The notes beneath the pieces were generated by a model, which saw only the letters and a program-made list of their open reading frames with translations, ran no database searches and was not told where the DNA came from. 64,000 nt of DNA from Amycolatopsis acidicola (lineage in GTDB: Bacteria > Actinomycetota > Actinomycetes > Mycobacteriales > Pseudonocardiaceae), in the NCBI RefSeq assembly GCF_007713735.2, contig NZ_VMNW02000021.1, positions 1-64,000 on the forward strand, written 5' to 3'. This document shows, one piece after another, positions 26,121 to 35,045 of the stretch. Positions within the stretch are counted from its first letter, which is position 1; every line of letters begins with the position of its first letter. The translations under genes were made by a program, and so were the position numbers.

Positions 26121-26181
26121 CGGACCGGGTGGCCCGGGGAGCGCCGGGGAGTTGACGGCCGCGCACCGGCAGCCTTAAATA

Positions 26182-26198
26182 TAAGACGATAAGGATCA
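26182..26198. promoter_or_regulatory. Palindrome 1 site before acyl-CoA dehydrogenase
   Basis: TAAGACGATAAGGATCA, in an AT-rich stretch, is 73 bases upstream of the acyl-CoA dehydrogenase start at 26271. Each arm has one mismatch at a conserved position. Confidence 0.6.
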
Positions 26199-26270
26199 AA
26201 AATAGGTTCTGGTGCACCCGGGAGGATGCCTCCCTGGTGAGGGCATCGTTACGTCGGCGGGAGATCTGGG

Positions 26271-27428
26271 ATGAGTTCGGTTTGGCAGGGGTTGACCGAG
26301 GAGCAGACCGCGCTGGCCGAGGCGCTGCGTGACTTCTGCCGCCGCGAGTGCGGAACGCGCGAAAAGCGCGCCGAGTTGACCGCCGACGGCGAAGCGCACA
26401 GCGACGTCGTCTACGCGAAACTCGCCGAGGCCGGGTATCTGGGCATCGCGATCCCCGAGGAGTACGGCGGTGCCGGGGGTGACCTGATGGACCAGTGCAT
26501 CCTCCATGAAGAGCTCTACCGCGGGCTGGCGCCGGTGCACGCGATCGGCGGGACGCACACCGTGGCGGGGATCTTCAAGCGCTACGGCACCGAAGAGCAG
26601 AAGAAGGAAGTGCTCGGCGCGATCGCCGGCGGCGCGCCGATGTCGATCAGCATCTCCGAACCGGAGGCGGGTTCGGACGCGGCGAACATCGCCTGCCAGG
26701 CAGTCCGGCGCGGGGCGGAGTTCGTGATCAACGGGCAGAAGACCTGGTGCTCGGCCGCGCAGCACGCCACCGGGATCCTGCTGGTGGCGCGGACCGCTCG
26801 CGCGGAGAAGCGGCATGAGGGCCTGAGCATGTTCTACCTGCCCGCGGACACGCCTGGGCTCGAAATCCGTCCTATCGAGACGATGGGCGGCCCGCTGGTC
26901 AACGACCTCTACTTCACCGACGTGGTGCTGCCCGAGTCCGCGCTGGTCGGCAAGGAGGGCGACGGCTGGCGGCAGCTCATGGCCGGGCTGAACGGCGAGC
27001 GGGTCGTCGCCGCGGCCGAAGCGCTGGGGATGGCCGCGCGCACCTTCGGCGACCTGCTGGAGTACGTGAAGGTGCGCAAGCAGTTCGGGCAGGCCATCGG
27101 CTCGTTCCAGGCGCTGCGGCATCGGATCGCCGACCTGGCCATCGAGATCGAAGCGGCCCGTGCCCTGCAGTACTCGACCGTGCGGCGCGTGCAGGCGGCG
27201 GCCGAACCGGCCGACGTGCTGGTGCGGCTCACGTCGATGACCAAGGTCAAGGTTACCGAGACCGCGAAGCAGACCGCGCTGGAAGGCGTGCAGCTGATGG
27301 GTGGCTACGGCTACGCCGTCGAATACGGGATGGAAAAGCATCTCCGCGACGCCGTCGCCCCGACGATCTACGCCGGGACCAACGAGATCCAGCGCGAGGT
27401 CATTTCTTCTTCCCTGGGGCTGCGCTGA
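26271..27428 (+). CDS. Acyl-CoA dehydrogenase
   Basis: 385 residues with the three-part acyl-CoA dehydrogenase fold: helical N-domain, middle beta-domain with SISEPEAGSDAANI and GQKTWCSAAQHA, and helical C-domain ending GGYGYAVEYGMEKHLRDAV...YAGTNEIQRE. FAD-dependent alpha,beta-dehydrogenation of an acyl-CoA is expected. The position just before GT in YAGTNEI is Ala, so the catalytic Glu is probably in the helix-G position, as in isovaleryl-type enzymes. It is alone between the palindrome 1 site at 26182 and a terminator at 27433. GGGAG precedes the ATG. Confidence 0.92.
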   Translation: MSSVWQGLTEEQTALAEALRDFCRRECGTREKRAELTADGEAHSDVVYAKLAEAGYLGIAIPEEYGGAGGDLMDQCILHEELYRGLAPVHAIGGTHTVAGIFKRYGTEEQKKEVLGAIAGGAPMSISISEPEAGSDAANIACQAVRRGAEFVINGQKTWCSAAQHATGILLVARTARAEKRHEGLSMFYLPADTPGLEIRPIETMGGPLVNDLYFTDVVLPESALVGKEGDGWRQLMAGLNGERVVAAAEALGMAARTFGDLLEYVKVRKQFGQAIGSFQALRHRIADLAIEIEAARALQYSTVRRVQAAAEPADVLVRLTSMTKVKVTETAKQTALEGVQLMGGYGYAVEYGMEKHLRDAVAPTIYAGTNEIQREVISSSLGLR

Positions 27429-27432
27429 GTCA

Positions 27433-27467
27433 CCGGCCGGGCCGGATGGGGTGTCCGGCCCGGCCGG
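27433..27467. terminator. Hairpin terminator between convergent genes
   Basis: A 14-bp inverted repeat CCGGCCGGGCCGGA / TCCGGCCCGGCCGG with a seven-base loop lies between the acyl-CoA dehydrogenase and the thioesterase genes. Confidence 0.7.
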
Positions 27468-27470
27468 CCT

Positions 27471-27926
27471 TCATCGCGCGAAGCGGGACGAGCCGTCGAT
27501 CACCATCGTGCCGTTGACCTTGGTGGAGACCTTCCCGGTGCGGTTGAGCACGGTGACGGTCAGGAAGGCCATCGTGCGGCCCACCCGGTCGACGCTCGCC
27601 TCGAAGGTCAGCGGTGGCAGCGCGGGCCGGAGGAAGTCCGAGGTCAGACTCGCGGTCGCCGGGATGTGGTCCTCGTCGAGCACGGTGGTGGCCACGATGC
27701 CGAAGCAGTGATCGGCGGCGGCGATCACCATGCCGCCGTGCACCGCGCCATTGGCGTTGAGCGGCCACGAGCAGTCGTCGAGAACGAGGGTCGCGCGGCC
27801 GTGCCCGATGGCGGCGCAGCGCAGTCCGATCGCACGGGACACCCCGAGCTGCTCCGTCCATTCGATCCACTTGTCCTCGCTCGCGCCGTAGGGCGCGACG
27901 CCCTGCGGATCGGTCTCGTCAGCCAC
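27471..27926 (-). CDS. PaaI-type hotdog-fold thioesterase
   Basis: 151 residues. The hotdog core WPLNANGAVHGGMVIAAADHC contains the N-x5-HGG pattern of PaaI-like acyl-CoA thioesterases; later strands are TASLTSDFLRPAL and VGRTMAFLTVTVLN. It should release CoA from stalled or toxic acyl-CoA intermediates. GTG 27926 is chosen because AAGGGAA is seven bases upstream; the ATG at 27977 lies beyond the operator. It is divergent from the carotenoid oxygenase gene at 28093, with palindrome 2 copies between them. Confidence 0.82.
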   Translation of the reverse strand: MADETDPQGVAPYGASEDKWIEWTEQLGVSRAIGLRCAAIGHGRATLVLDDCSWPLNANGAVHGGMVIAAADHCFGIVATTVLDEDHIPATASLTSDFLRPALPPLTFEASVDRVGRTMAFLTVTVLNRTGKVSTKVNGTMVIDGSSRFAR

Positions 27927-27943
27927 GCTGGGTTCCCTTCTTG

Positions 27944-27959
27944 CGGAACGATCGGTAAC
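27944..27959. promoter_or_regulatory. Palindrome 2 site next to the thioesterase start
   Basis: CGGAACGATCGGTAAC is a partial match with the intact core AACGATCG, 17 bases upstream of the thioesterase GTG. Confidence 0.4.
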
Positions 27960-28019
27960 GAAGTTGGTGCTCGTCAAGCGACATTACACGCAAGTCTTTC
28001 CAGGTTAAAGCGAGAATGT

Positions 28020-28035
28020 GGAAACGATCGTTTAC
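28020..28035. promoter_or_regulatory. Palindrome 2 site before carotenoid oxygenase 1
   Basis: GGAAACGATCGTTTAC contains the perfect palindrome AAACGATCGTTT and lies 57 bases upstream of the ATG at 28093. Confidence 0.6.
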
Positions 28036-28092
28036 TAGATCGGTCGGTGCGTGCTACGTTCGGGGCGAGGTTTCCGCGATGAGGAGGACGTG

Positions 28093-29589
28093 ATGGGGTA
28101 CCCACTGCCACAGGAGAATTCGCTGAAGGGGCCCTTTCAGCCGATGCGGTTCGAAGCGACCGTCGAGGAATGCATCGTCACCGAGGGGGAGATCCCCCGG
28201 GATCTCGCCGGTGGCTTCTACCGCACCGGGCCGACCTGGAAGAGGCCGACGAAACAGGGCGCGAACCCGTTGCTCGGCCAGGACGGGATGGTCCAGGGCC
28301 TCGTGCTGCGGGAGGGCCGGGCGGACTTTCGCAACCGCTGGATCCGCACCCCGAAGTACCTGCTCGAAGACCGCCACGGGCGGAGCATGTTCGAGTGGAC
28401 GGACGGCGGGTTCGGCGACTGGCGCGACACCGCCTACGGCGACGTGACCCGGGACCGGTTCAACTGCGGGGTGCCACAGGGTACGGCGAACATCAACATC
28501 TTCCCGTTCCAGGGTGAGATGGTCGCCTCCAGCGAGCAGGGCGGCGCGCCGATCGCGATCGACCCGATCACCCTGGACACCAAGGGAATCGTGCCGTGGT
28601 CGCCCAAGCTGTCGCGGGGCATGCACGATCCCGCCGCCTTCGGTGACGCGGCGTTCACCGCGCATCCCAAATGGGACCACGAGACGGGCACGCTCTACGG
28701 CTGGACGTACCGGGATTTCGCGCCGTACGTGACGATGCACATCGTGCATCCGGACGGCACTGTCGATTCCCGGGATCTGTGGGACGCGCCCTATAACACG
28801 GTGGCGCACGACGTGTGGCTGACGCCGGAGTGGATCGTCATGCCGTTCCAGCCTTTCACGCTCGACCGCAAGCGCATCACCGAAAAGAAGGTCAACCTCT
28901 GGGGCTGGGAAGAGGACAAGCCGATCGTGCTCGCGCTGATCCCGCGCGACGACGTCCAGGGTGAGATCAGGTGGATCGAGACCGATCTGCCGCCGCAGTA
29001 CATCATGCACACGATGTCGGCCAACGTCGACGGTGACCGGCTCATGCTCGATGGCCCCATCTTCAACCGGCCGCCTTTCCCGTTCGAGCAGGATTTCGCG
29101 GCGGGCGACGACATCGCGCTGTTCTTCTCCATCGCGAAGAGCCACCTCGGGCGGTGGACCATCGACCTGCGGACCGGCGCCGCCAAGAGCGAGCAACTCT
29201 CCGACCGGCCCTCGGAGCTGCCGAAGGTGGACGAGCGTTACTACGGCCGTGGCTACACCTGGGGTTACCAGGTCGGCGGTGTCGTCAAGCGGGGCGGCAT
29301 GTCGATGAACAGCCTGGTGGTCACCAACATGCGCACGCTGTCCGAGCAGGCTTACCAGATCCGGTCGAGCCAGCCCGCGGCCGTGCTGGAGGCGACCTTC
29401 GCGCCGCGAAGCCCGGACGCGCCGGAGGGCGACGGTTACATCATCGTGCCCGTGTCCTGGTGGGCCGACAAACGCGGCGAGTACCAGATCTTCGACACCC
29501 ATGACATCACCAAGGGGCCGATCTGCCGGATCGAACTGCCGTTCCTCATGGGCTGGACGCCGCACGGGCACTGGATGGACTTCCGCTGA
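28093..29589 (+). CDS. Carotenoid-cleavage-type dioxygenase 1
   Basis: 498 residues of the carotenoid oxygenase/lignostilbene dioxygenase family, seven-bladed propellers with a four-His iron centre. Candidate ligands are H191 (TAHPKWD), H239 (VAHDVW), H306 (MHTMSAN) and H491 (PHGHW). It should cleave a C=C bond of an apocarotenoid, stilbene or similar substrate with O2. GAGGAGGACGTG precedes ATG 28093. A very close paralogue of identical length is at 51620. It is alone on its transcript, divergent from the thioesterase and under palindrome 2, unlike its paralogue under palindrome 1. Confidence 0.9.
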   Translation: MGYPLPQENSLKGPFQPMRFEATVEECIVTEGEIPRDLAGGFYRTGPTWKRPTKQGANPLLGQDGMVQGLVLREGRADFRNRWIRTPKYLLEDRHGRSMFEWTDGGFGDWRDTAYGDVTRDRFNCGVPQGTANINIFPFQGEMVASSEQGGAPIAIDPITLDTKGIVPWSPKLSRGMHDPAAFGDAAFTAHPKWDHETGTLYGWTYRDFAPYVTMHIVHPDGTVDSRDLWDAPYNTVAHDVWLTPEWIVMPFQPFTLDRKRITEKKVNLWGWEEDKPIVLALIPRDDVQGEIRWIETDLPPQYIMHTMSANVDGDRLMLDGPIFNRPPFPFEQDFAAGDDIALFFSIAKSHLGRWTIDLRTGAAKSEQLSDRPSELPKVDERYYGRGYTWGYQVGGVVKRGGMSMNSLVVTNMRTLSEQAYQIRSSQPAAVLEATFAPRSPDAPEGDGYIIVPVSWWADKRGEYQIFDTHDITKGPICRIELPFLMGWTPHGHWMDFR

Positions 29590-29609
29590 TTCCGGCGGGC
29601 GCCAGTTTT

Positions 29610-29626
29610 TGATACGATCAGTCCCA
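29610..29626. promoter_or_regulatory. Palindrome 1 site before acyl-CoA dehydrogenase pair
   Basis: TGATACGATCAGTCCCA, preceded by TTTT, lies 25 bases before the GTG at 29651. The arms are TGATAC and GTCCCA. Confidence 0.55.
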
Positions 29627-29650
29627 GATTAGGATGGCGAGGAGGCCGGG

Positions 29651-30772
29651 GTGCGCAGAACGGTGTTCGGGGAGGCGCAGGAAGCCTTCCGGCTCGAAGT
29701 CCGCGACTTCGTCCGGAACAGGCTCCTCCCGGCGTACCCCGGCTGGGAAGCCGCGGGCCGCCCCAGCCGTGACTTCTGGCGCGAAGCGGGCGAAGCCGGA
29801 ATTCTCGGGATCGGCGTGCCGGAAGAATACGGCGGGCTCGCCCGGTCCTCTTTCGCGCACAGCGTGGTGGTCACCGAGGAGATCCAGCGCGAGTTCCTGG
29901 CGATCGGCGGGCTCCGGGTGCAGACCGACATCTGCATGCCCTACTTTCTCGAGTACGCGAACGCGAACCAGAAGCAGCGGTGGATTCCGCGGCTGACGAG
30001 CGGGTCCGCCATCGCCGCGCTCGGGTTGTCCGAGCCCGGCGCCGGATCGGATCTGAAGGCGATGGCCACCCGTGCCGTCCGCGACGGTGATCACTACGTC
30101 GTCAACGGCGCGAAAACGTTCATTTCCAACGGTGCCGCGGCCGACCTCGTCGTGCTGTCCGCCAAGACCGATCCCGCGGCCGGCCGCGACGGGATCAGCC
30201 TGCTCGTCGTGGAAGGCGACAGCCCGGGCTTCGAACGGGGCCGCAGTCTGGACAAGCTCGGCCTGAAAGCGCAAGACCTCGCCGAACTGTCCTTCACCGA
30301 TGTCCGTGTCCCGGTGGAAAACCTGCTGGGACAAGAGAACCAAGGGTTTTCTTACCTCACGGCCAATCTCGCTCAGGAACGCCTGTCCATCGCGGTCAAC
30401 TCGCAAGCCGCCGCGGTCGCCGCGCTGGAATACACGGCCCGGCGGCTCGAAGGGACCCGCCCGGGCCAGCACGCGAAGTTCGAACTGGCCGCCTGCGCGG
30501 CCGAGGTGGGGGCCGGGCAGACGCTGGTGGACCGGGCGCTGCTGGAACTCGAGGCGGGGGAGCTGTCGCCCGCCGACGCCGCGATGGCCAAGTTGTACTG
30601 CACGGAGCTGCAGGGACGGGTGGCCGATCGTTGCCTGCAGCTGCTCGGGCCTTCGGCTTACCGGAAGGACTGCCCGCTGGGGCGGGCGTACCTGGACGGG
30701 CGGGTGAGCCGCATCTACGGCGGTTCCAGCGAAATCATGAAGGTCATCGTCGGTCACGACCTCGGGCTTTGA
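29651..30772 (+). CDS. Acyl-CoA dehydrogenase, first of a pair
   Basis: 373 residues. GLSEPGAGSDLKAMATRAVR and GAKTFISNGAAADLVV form the flavin-binding middle domain. The C-domain ends in GRVSRIYGGSSEIMKVIVGHDLG, the standard actinobacterial FadE close with Gly rather than Glu before the GSSEI turn. GTG 29651 has GGAGG five bases upstream. It is 31 bases before a second, different acyl-CoA dehydrogenase gene. Adjacent FadE pairs often form alpha2beta2 heterotetramers in steroid side-chain oxidation, so these may be partner subunits. Confidence 0.92.
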   Translation: MRRTVFGEAQEAFRLEVRDFVRNRLLPAYPGWEAAGRPSRDFWREAGEAGILGIGVPEEYGGLARSSFAHSVVVTEEIQREFLAIGGLRVQTDICMPYFLEYANANQKQRWIPRLTSGSAIAALGLSEPGAGSDLKAMATRAVRDGDHYVVNGAKTFISNGAAADLVVLSAKTDPAAGRDGISLLVVEGDSPGFERGRSLDKLGLKAQDLAELSFTDVRVPVENLLGQENQGFSYLTANLAQERLSIAVNSQAAAVAALEYTARRLEGTRPGQHAKFELAACAAEVGAGQTLVDRALLELEAGELSPADAAMAKLYCTELQGRVADRCLQLLGPSAYRKDCPLGRAYLDGRVSRIYGGSSEIMKVIVGHDLGL

Positions 30773-30803
30773 GCTTGTCGCACAATGCAGATCAGGAGTG
30801 AAG

Positions 30804-31985
30804 ATGTCAGGAGAGACCGCGGTTCCCTCGTTGCCGCTGGCCATGACGGCGGAGGAGGAACTCCTGCGCAAGTCCGTGGGTGACCTCTCGCGCAGCTACG
30901 GACCCGACTACTTCCAGCGGGTCGAGCGCGCGGGTGAGCCCGCGACCGAGCTGTGGCAGGAGCTGGGCCGCAGCGGTTTCCTCGGGGTGCACCTGCCCGA
31001 GGAGTACGACGGCGGTGGCGGTGGCCTGTACGACCTGGCCACGGTGATCGAGGAGACGTCGGCGGCGGGCGTGCCGGCACTGGCCGCCGTGTTTTCCGCC
31101 GGTGTCAACGGCACGATCCTGGCACAGCACGGGACGCCGGAACAGAAGGATCGCTGGCTGCGGGGGCTCGCGACCGGCGAGACCATGAGCTCGTTCGCCA
31201 TCACCGAACCCGACGCCGGCCTGAACTCGTTCAACATCAGCACTTCGGCCCGCAAGGACGGCGCCGACTGGCTGATCAGCGGCCAGAAGTACTACATCTC
31301 GGGCATCGACGAGGCGCAGTGGGTGCTCGTGGTCGCGCGGACGGGCACGGACGAACGCAGCGGCCGCGGCAGGCTGACCCTGTTCCTCGTGGACACCGAT
31401 ACGCCGGGCCTGACCATTCAGCCGCTGCCGACGGCGCTGCAGACGCCGGAACGACAGTCCACTGTGTACTTCGACAACGTACGGGTGAGCGCGGACCGGC
31501 TGATCGGTGAGGAGCACCACGGTCTTCGCGCGGCCTTCGCCGGCATCAACGCCGAGCGCCTGCTGGTCAGCTCGATCTGCACCGGCGTCGGCCGCTATGC
31601 CCTGGACAAGGCGGTCCGCTACGCCAGCGAGCGCCAGGTGTGGAAGGTGCCGATCGGCGCGCACCAGGCGGTGTCGCATCCGCTGGCCGAGGCCAAGGTG
31701 GAGCTGGAGACGGCGCGGCTGATGACCCAGAAGGCGCTGATGCTCTACGACCTTGGCAAGGACGCCGGTGAGTACAGCAACATGGCCAAGATGACCGGGG
31801 TGGATGCCGGCCTGGCCTGTCTCGACGCGGCGATCCAGGTGCACGGCGGGAACGGTGTCGCCCAGGAGTATCAGCTCGCGAACTACTGGTTCCTGCTGCG
31901 GATGCTGAAGATCGGCCCGGTGTCGAAGGAGATGATCCTCAACTTCATCGCCGAGCACACGCTCGGGTTGCCGCGCTCTTACTGA
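30804..31985 (+). CDS. Acyl-CoA dehydrogenase, second of a pair
   Basis: 393 residues. FAITEPDAGLNSFNISTSARK and GQKYYISGIDEAQWVLVV make the middle domain. The C-terminus, LHGGNGVAQEYQLANYWFLLRMLKIGPVSKEM, lacks the usual GTxEI turn. That form is found in dehydrogenases acting on bulky substrates or serving as a partner subunit. ATG 30804 follows GGAG by six bases. The gene ends in a terminator hairpin at 31997. Confidence 0.9.
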   Translation: MSGETAVPSLPLAMTAEEELLRKSVGDLSRSYGPDYFQRVERAGEPATELWQELGRSGFLGVHLPEEYDGGGGGLYDLATVIEETSAAGVPALAAVFSAGVNGTILAQHGTPEQKDRWLRGLATGETMSSFAITEPDAGLNSFNISTSARKDGADWLISGQKYYISGIDEAQWVLVVARTGTDERSGRGRLTLFLVDTDTPGLTIQPLPTALQTPERQSTVYFDNVRVSADRLIGEEHHGLRAAFAGINAERLLVSSICTGVGRYALDKAVRYASERQVWKVPIGAHQAVSHPLAEAKVELETARLMTQKALMLYDLGKDAGEYSNMAKMTGVDAGLACLDAAIQVHGGNGVAQEYQLANYWFLLRMLKIGPVSKEMILNFIAEHTLGLPRSY

Positions 31986-31996
31986 CGCGGGACGCG

Positions 31997-32034
31997 AATG
32001 AGGCCCGGCCCGGATCACCGAGCCGGGCCTCATT
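31997..32034. terminator. Bidirectional hairpin terminator
   Basis: A 13-bp inverted repeat AATGAGGCCCGGC / GCCGGGCCTCATT with a 12-base loop sits between converging acyl-CoA dehydrogenase genes. Confidence 0.75.
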
Positions 32035-32040
32035 GGTGCG

Positions 32041-33078
32041 TCACAGACCCCGCGAATCCGCGAGCTCCAGGGCGAGCTGTTCGTTCGCTCCCGCGTACCA
32101 GCGGAGGAAGCGTGCGTCGGCGAACAAGAGGGAAATCGGGTACTCGCGCATGTAGCCGTACCCGCCGTGCAGCTGGAGCCCCCGGTCCGCGGCCCGGCCG
32201 AACAGCTCCGAGCCGACGAGCTTGGCCGCCAGCGCGTCCTCCGGCCGCAGCCTGCTTTCGCCGTGCGCCCGCAGGCACTGGTCGACATGTCCTTCCGCCG
32301 CCAGCACGTCCGCCGAAAGACCGCCGAGGACCTGGCGGGTGTTCTCGAAGCCACTGACCGGCCGTCCGAACACCTTGCGGTCACGGATATAGGCCCGCGT
32401 CCAGCCCAAGGCCGTCCGGGCGCCGGCGACGGACGCCACCGCGGCCCAGAGCCGAAGCGACGCGAAGAACGGCTCGGTGGCGTTCTGCGGCAACAGATCC
32501 GACTGCGAGAGCCGGACCGCATCGAACTCGATGTCCGCCAGATGCGCGTCCGTCAGTGCGAGTCCTTCGACCGCTGTACGAGAGAGCCCGGGCGTAGCCG
32601 TGGGGATTACCGCGATCACGCCGTCCGGCTCCAGCGGCAGCAGAAGAAGATCAGCTGACGCCCCGTTCACCACCGCCGCGACGGTTCCGTGCAGGACGAT
32701 TTCCTCACCGGCAGGCTCGGCGGTGACGGCATCGGCCGTTACCGCGACCATGGCGTCGCCACTGGCCAGCCGGGTCAGCCATTCCTCCTGCTGCCGCGTA
32801 CTTCCGTGCTCGCTCAACGTCGCCTGGCCCACGCCGACGTGGCCCGCGTAGGCGAGCGCGAAGCCGACCCGCCCTCGGGCGACCAGCTTTTCGACGGCGA
32901 CGGCGCAAAAGCGGGGATCGTCGATGTCCCCGCCCCCGTACCGGTCAGCGACCTGCATGCCCAGCAGGCCGGCCTTTCCGGCCCGGGCGAAGGCGTCCGG
33001 CTCCGCGGCGTCCCGTTCGACGAAGGCGTCGAAGGTGTCGGCGAACGCGGCGTGGTCCGCGTCGAACAGCGCGCGCAT
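32041..33078 (-). CDS. Divergent acyl-CoA dehydrogenase-like protein
   Basis: 345 residues, shorter than typical 380-400. The C-domain is recognisable (GRPVSGFENTRQVLGGLSADVL, LQLHGGYGYMREYPI). However, the middle domain lacks the usual SEPxxGSD flavin/substrate motif and reads AVTADAVTAEPAGEEIVLHG, and the end (ISLLFADARFLRWYAGANEQLA) departs from the standard turn. It is the last gene of a five-gene operon, 11 bases after an intact acyl-CoA dehydrogenase, so it is probably the non-catalytic partner of a heteromeric enzyme. ATG 33078 gives the natural N-terminus; the longer frame is a shadow. Confidence 0.8.
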   Translation of the reverse strand: MRALFDADHAAFADTFDAFVERDAAEPDAFARAGKAGLLGMQVADRYGGGDIDDPRFCAVAVEKLVARGRVGFALAYAGHVGVGQATLSEHGSTRQQEEWLTRLASGDAMVAVTADAVTAEPAGEEIVLHGTVAAVVNGASADLLLLPLEPDGVIAVIPTATPGLSRTAVEGLALTDAHLADIEFDAVRLSQSDLLPQNATEPFFASLRLWAAVASVAGARTALGWTRAYIRDRKVFGRPVSGFENTRQVLGGLSADVLAAEGHVDQCLRAHGESRLRPEDALAAKLVGSELFGRAADRGLQLHGGYGYMREYPISLLFADARFLRWYAGANEQLALELADSRGL

Positions 33079-33089
33079 GACCGCCCCGC

Positions 33090-34247
33090 TCACCGGCGCT
33101 GGTCGAATCGGCGACCGAGGTACTCGGAGGCGATCCGCGTCCGTTGCATGGCCGGTGTTCCGCCAGCCAGCGCCCAGCCGTGGGAGTCCCGGTGCAGGCG
33201 CTCGATTTCGTACTCCGCCGAGTATCCGTAGCCGCCGTGCAGCTGGATCGCGAGATCGGAGACCTTTTTGGCCATCTCGTTCGCGAAGCATTTCGCGACC
33301 GAGGCTTCCAGCGTGACCGGTGCGCCGGTGCCCGCGTTCACCGCCGCCCGGTAGATGAGCAGCCGGGCCGCTTCGACCTGGACGACCATGTCGGCCAGTG
33401 CGGTCTGGATCGACTGGAACTCCACGATCTCCTTGCCGAACTGCTGGCGCTCCTGGACGTAGCGTGCGGTCCGGTCGAGCGCGGTCTGCCCGATCGCCAG
33501 CGACATCGTGGAGTTGCCCAGCCGCTCCACCGAAAAGGCGGTGAACAGGTTCCGGAAGCCGCCTTCGGGAATGATGACGTCGTCGAGCGGGACGCGGACA
33601 TCGGTGAGGAAGATGTCCGCCGAGCCGATGCCCCGGAAGCCCATCAGCTCCTCCTGCGGGCCGAACTCCAGGCCCGGCGCGTCCTTGCCGACCAGCACCG
33701 CGCCGATGCCACCGGCTCCGCGCTTGGTGCCAAATCGCGCGTAGACAAGGTACTTCTCGGAAAACCCGGCGCCGGAGCACCAGCGTTTGGTCCCGTTCAG
33801 CACGACCTCGTCGCCCTCGATCCGGGCCGTCGTGGTCGCGTCGGTGGCGGCCGAACCCACGTCGGGTTCCGAAATGGACACCGCGATCGTCGTCTCGCCC
33901 GAAGCGACACCGGGCAGGTAGCGCTGTTTCTGTTCCTCGGTGCCGAACAGGTGCAGTACGCGGGCCGGGCCGGTGGACGCCTCGAACACCGGCCACGCCG
34001 CGACCGGGCTCGCCTTGGCCAGCTCTTCCAGCACGATCAGAGCGTCCAGCAGCGGACGTCCGCCGCCGCCGTATTCCTCCGGCAGGGTCAGGGCGAGCAG
34101 GCCGAGATCGGCGAGCCGCTTCCGTTCGGTCGCGGGCAGGTGCTCGCGCTTCGCGTCCCATTCCCGCGCGTGCGGAGCGTATTGCTCGGCCGCTACTTTC
34201 GCGGCGAGCTCACGCAGGTCGTGTTGTTCTTCGGTGAGTTCGAACAC
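33090..34247 (-). CDS. Acyl-CoA dehydrogenase
   Basis: 385 residues with all three domains. SISEPDVGSAATDATTTARI and NGTKRWCSGAGFSEKYLVY form the middle domain, and the C-domain ends LHGGYGYSAEYEIERLHRDSHGWALAGGTPAMQRTRIAS. Gly is found where short- and medium-chain enzymes have the catalytic Glu before GT. It lies fourth in the minus operon thiolase, SDR, crotonase, acyl-CoA dehydrogenase, acyl-CoA dehydrogenase-like, whose members cover a complete beta-oxidation turn. Confidence 0.92.
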   Translation of the reverse strand: MFELTEEQHDLRELAAKVAAEQYAPHAREWDAKREHLPATERKRLADLGLLALTLPEEYGGGGRPLLDALIVLEELAKASPVAAWPVFEASTGPARVLHLFGTEEQKQRYLPGVASGETTIAVSISEPDVGSAATDATTTARIEGDEVVLNGTKRWCSGAGFSEKYLVYARFGTKRGAGGIGAVLVGKDAPGLEFGPQEELMGFRGIGSADIFLTDVRVPLDDVIIPEGGFRNLFTAFSVERLGNSTMSLAIGQTALDRTARYVQERQQFGKEIVEFQSIQTALADMVVQVEAARLLIYRAAVNAGTGAPVTLEASVAKCFANEMAKKVSDLAIQLHGGYGYSAEYEIERLHRDSHGWALAGGTPAMQRTRIASEYLGRRFDQRR

Positions 34248-34268
34248 CGTTGTCGTCTCCTCGGGTCC

Positions 34269-35045
34269 TCAGGAACCGGTCCAGTTCGGCCCGCGCTTCT
34301 CCACGAACGCGGCGGCGCCTTCCTTGGCGTCGTCGGACGCGCGCACCGCGTCGGTATACGGCGCCTGGCGATCGAAAGCCTCGTCGAGCGGCCAGTCCAC
34401 CGACTGGTCCACCAGCAGTTTCGCGGTGCGCACGGCGAGCGGGGCGTTGGCGGCGATCACCTCGGCGAGAGCGCGTGCCTTCGTGAGCGCTTCGCCGTCC
34501 GGCACGACCCGGCTGACCAGGCCGAGCCGCTGAGCCTCGGCCGCGTCCACGGGTGCACCGGTCAAGCACATCTCTTTAGCGATGGCGTGGGGGATCCGCC
34601 GGGGCAACCGGAGCACTCCGCCCGCCGCCGCGACGAGGCCGCGTTTCACTTCGGGGAGACCGAATGTCGCGCTCTGCCCCGCGACGATCAGATCGCAGGC
34701 CAGCGCGATCTCGAACCCGCCGCCCAATGCCGGGCCCTCCACCGCGGCGATGAGCGGTTTCTCCGGCGGGCGTCCGACGATGCCGAACCCGCCTCGCCGC
34801 TCGTCGACCGGGCGCTCACCCGTGGCGCTGAACGCCTTGAGATCCATGCCGGCGCTGAAGAACCGCCCCGCGCCGGCGAGCACGCCGACCGAGACGTCGT
34901 CCCGCTCGTCGACCTGGTCGAGCGCGCGGGCCAGTGCTTCCGCGGCCGGCCGGTCGACGGCGTTGCGCACCTTGGGCCGGTCGAGCGTGATCACGGCGAC
35001 CCCGCCGGTGACCTCGAACCGGACGGCTTCGGCCGGGCCGGTCAC
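34269..35045 (-). CDS. Enoyl-CoA hydratase/isomerase (crotonase)
   Basis: 258 residues. The oxyanion-hole strands are FFSAGMDLKAF and VEGPALGGGFEIALACD. The two catalytic glutamates of true hydratases appear conserved, one in GGGFE and one in LPEVKRGLV, so hydration of a 2-enoyl-CoA is likely. GTG 35045 overlaps the stop of the SDR gene by four bases. It takes the second step of the beta-oxidation cycle encoded by its operon. Confidence 0.9.
   Translation of the reverse strand: MTGPAEAVRFEVTGGVAVITLDRPKVRNAVDRPAAEALARALDQVDERDDVSVGVLAGAGRFFSAGMDLKAFSATGERPVDERRGGFGIVGRPPEKPLIAAVEGPALGGGFEIALACDLIVAGQSATFGLPEVKRGLVAAAGGVLRLPRRIPHAIAKEMCLTGAPVDAAEAQRLGLVSRVVPDGEALTKARALAEVIAANAPLAVRTAKLLVDQSVDWPLDEAFDRQAPYTDAVRASDDAKEGAAAFVEKRGPNWTGS

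Noticed and set aside
33079-34161. Upstream extension of the 32041 acyl-CoA dehydrogenase-like frame
   Set aside because: The extra residues are an out-of-frame reading of the neighbouring acyl-CoA dehydrogenase; the ATG at 33078 gives a natural N-terminus.
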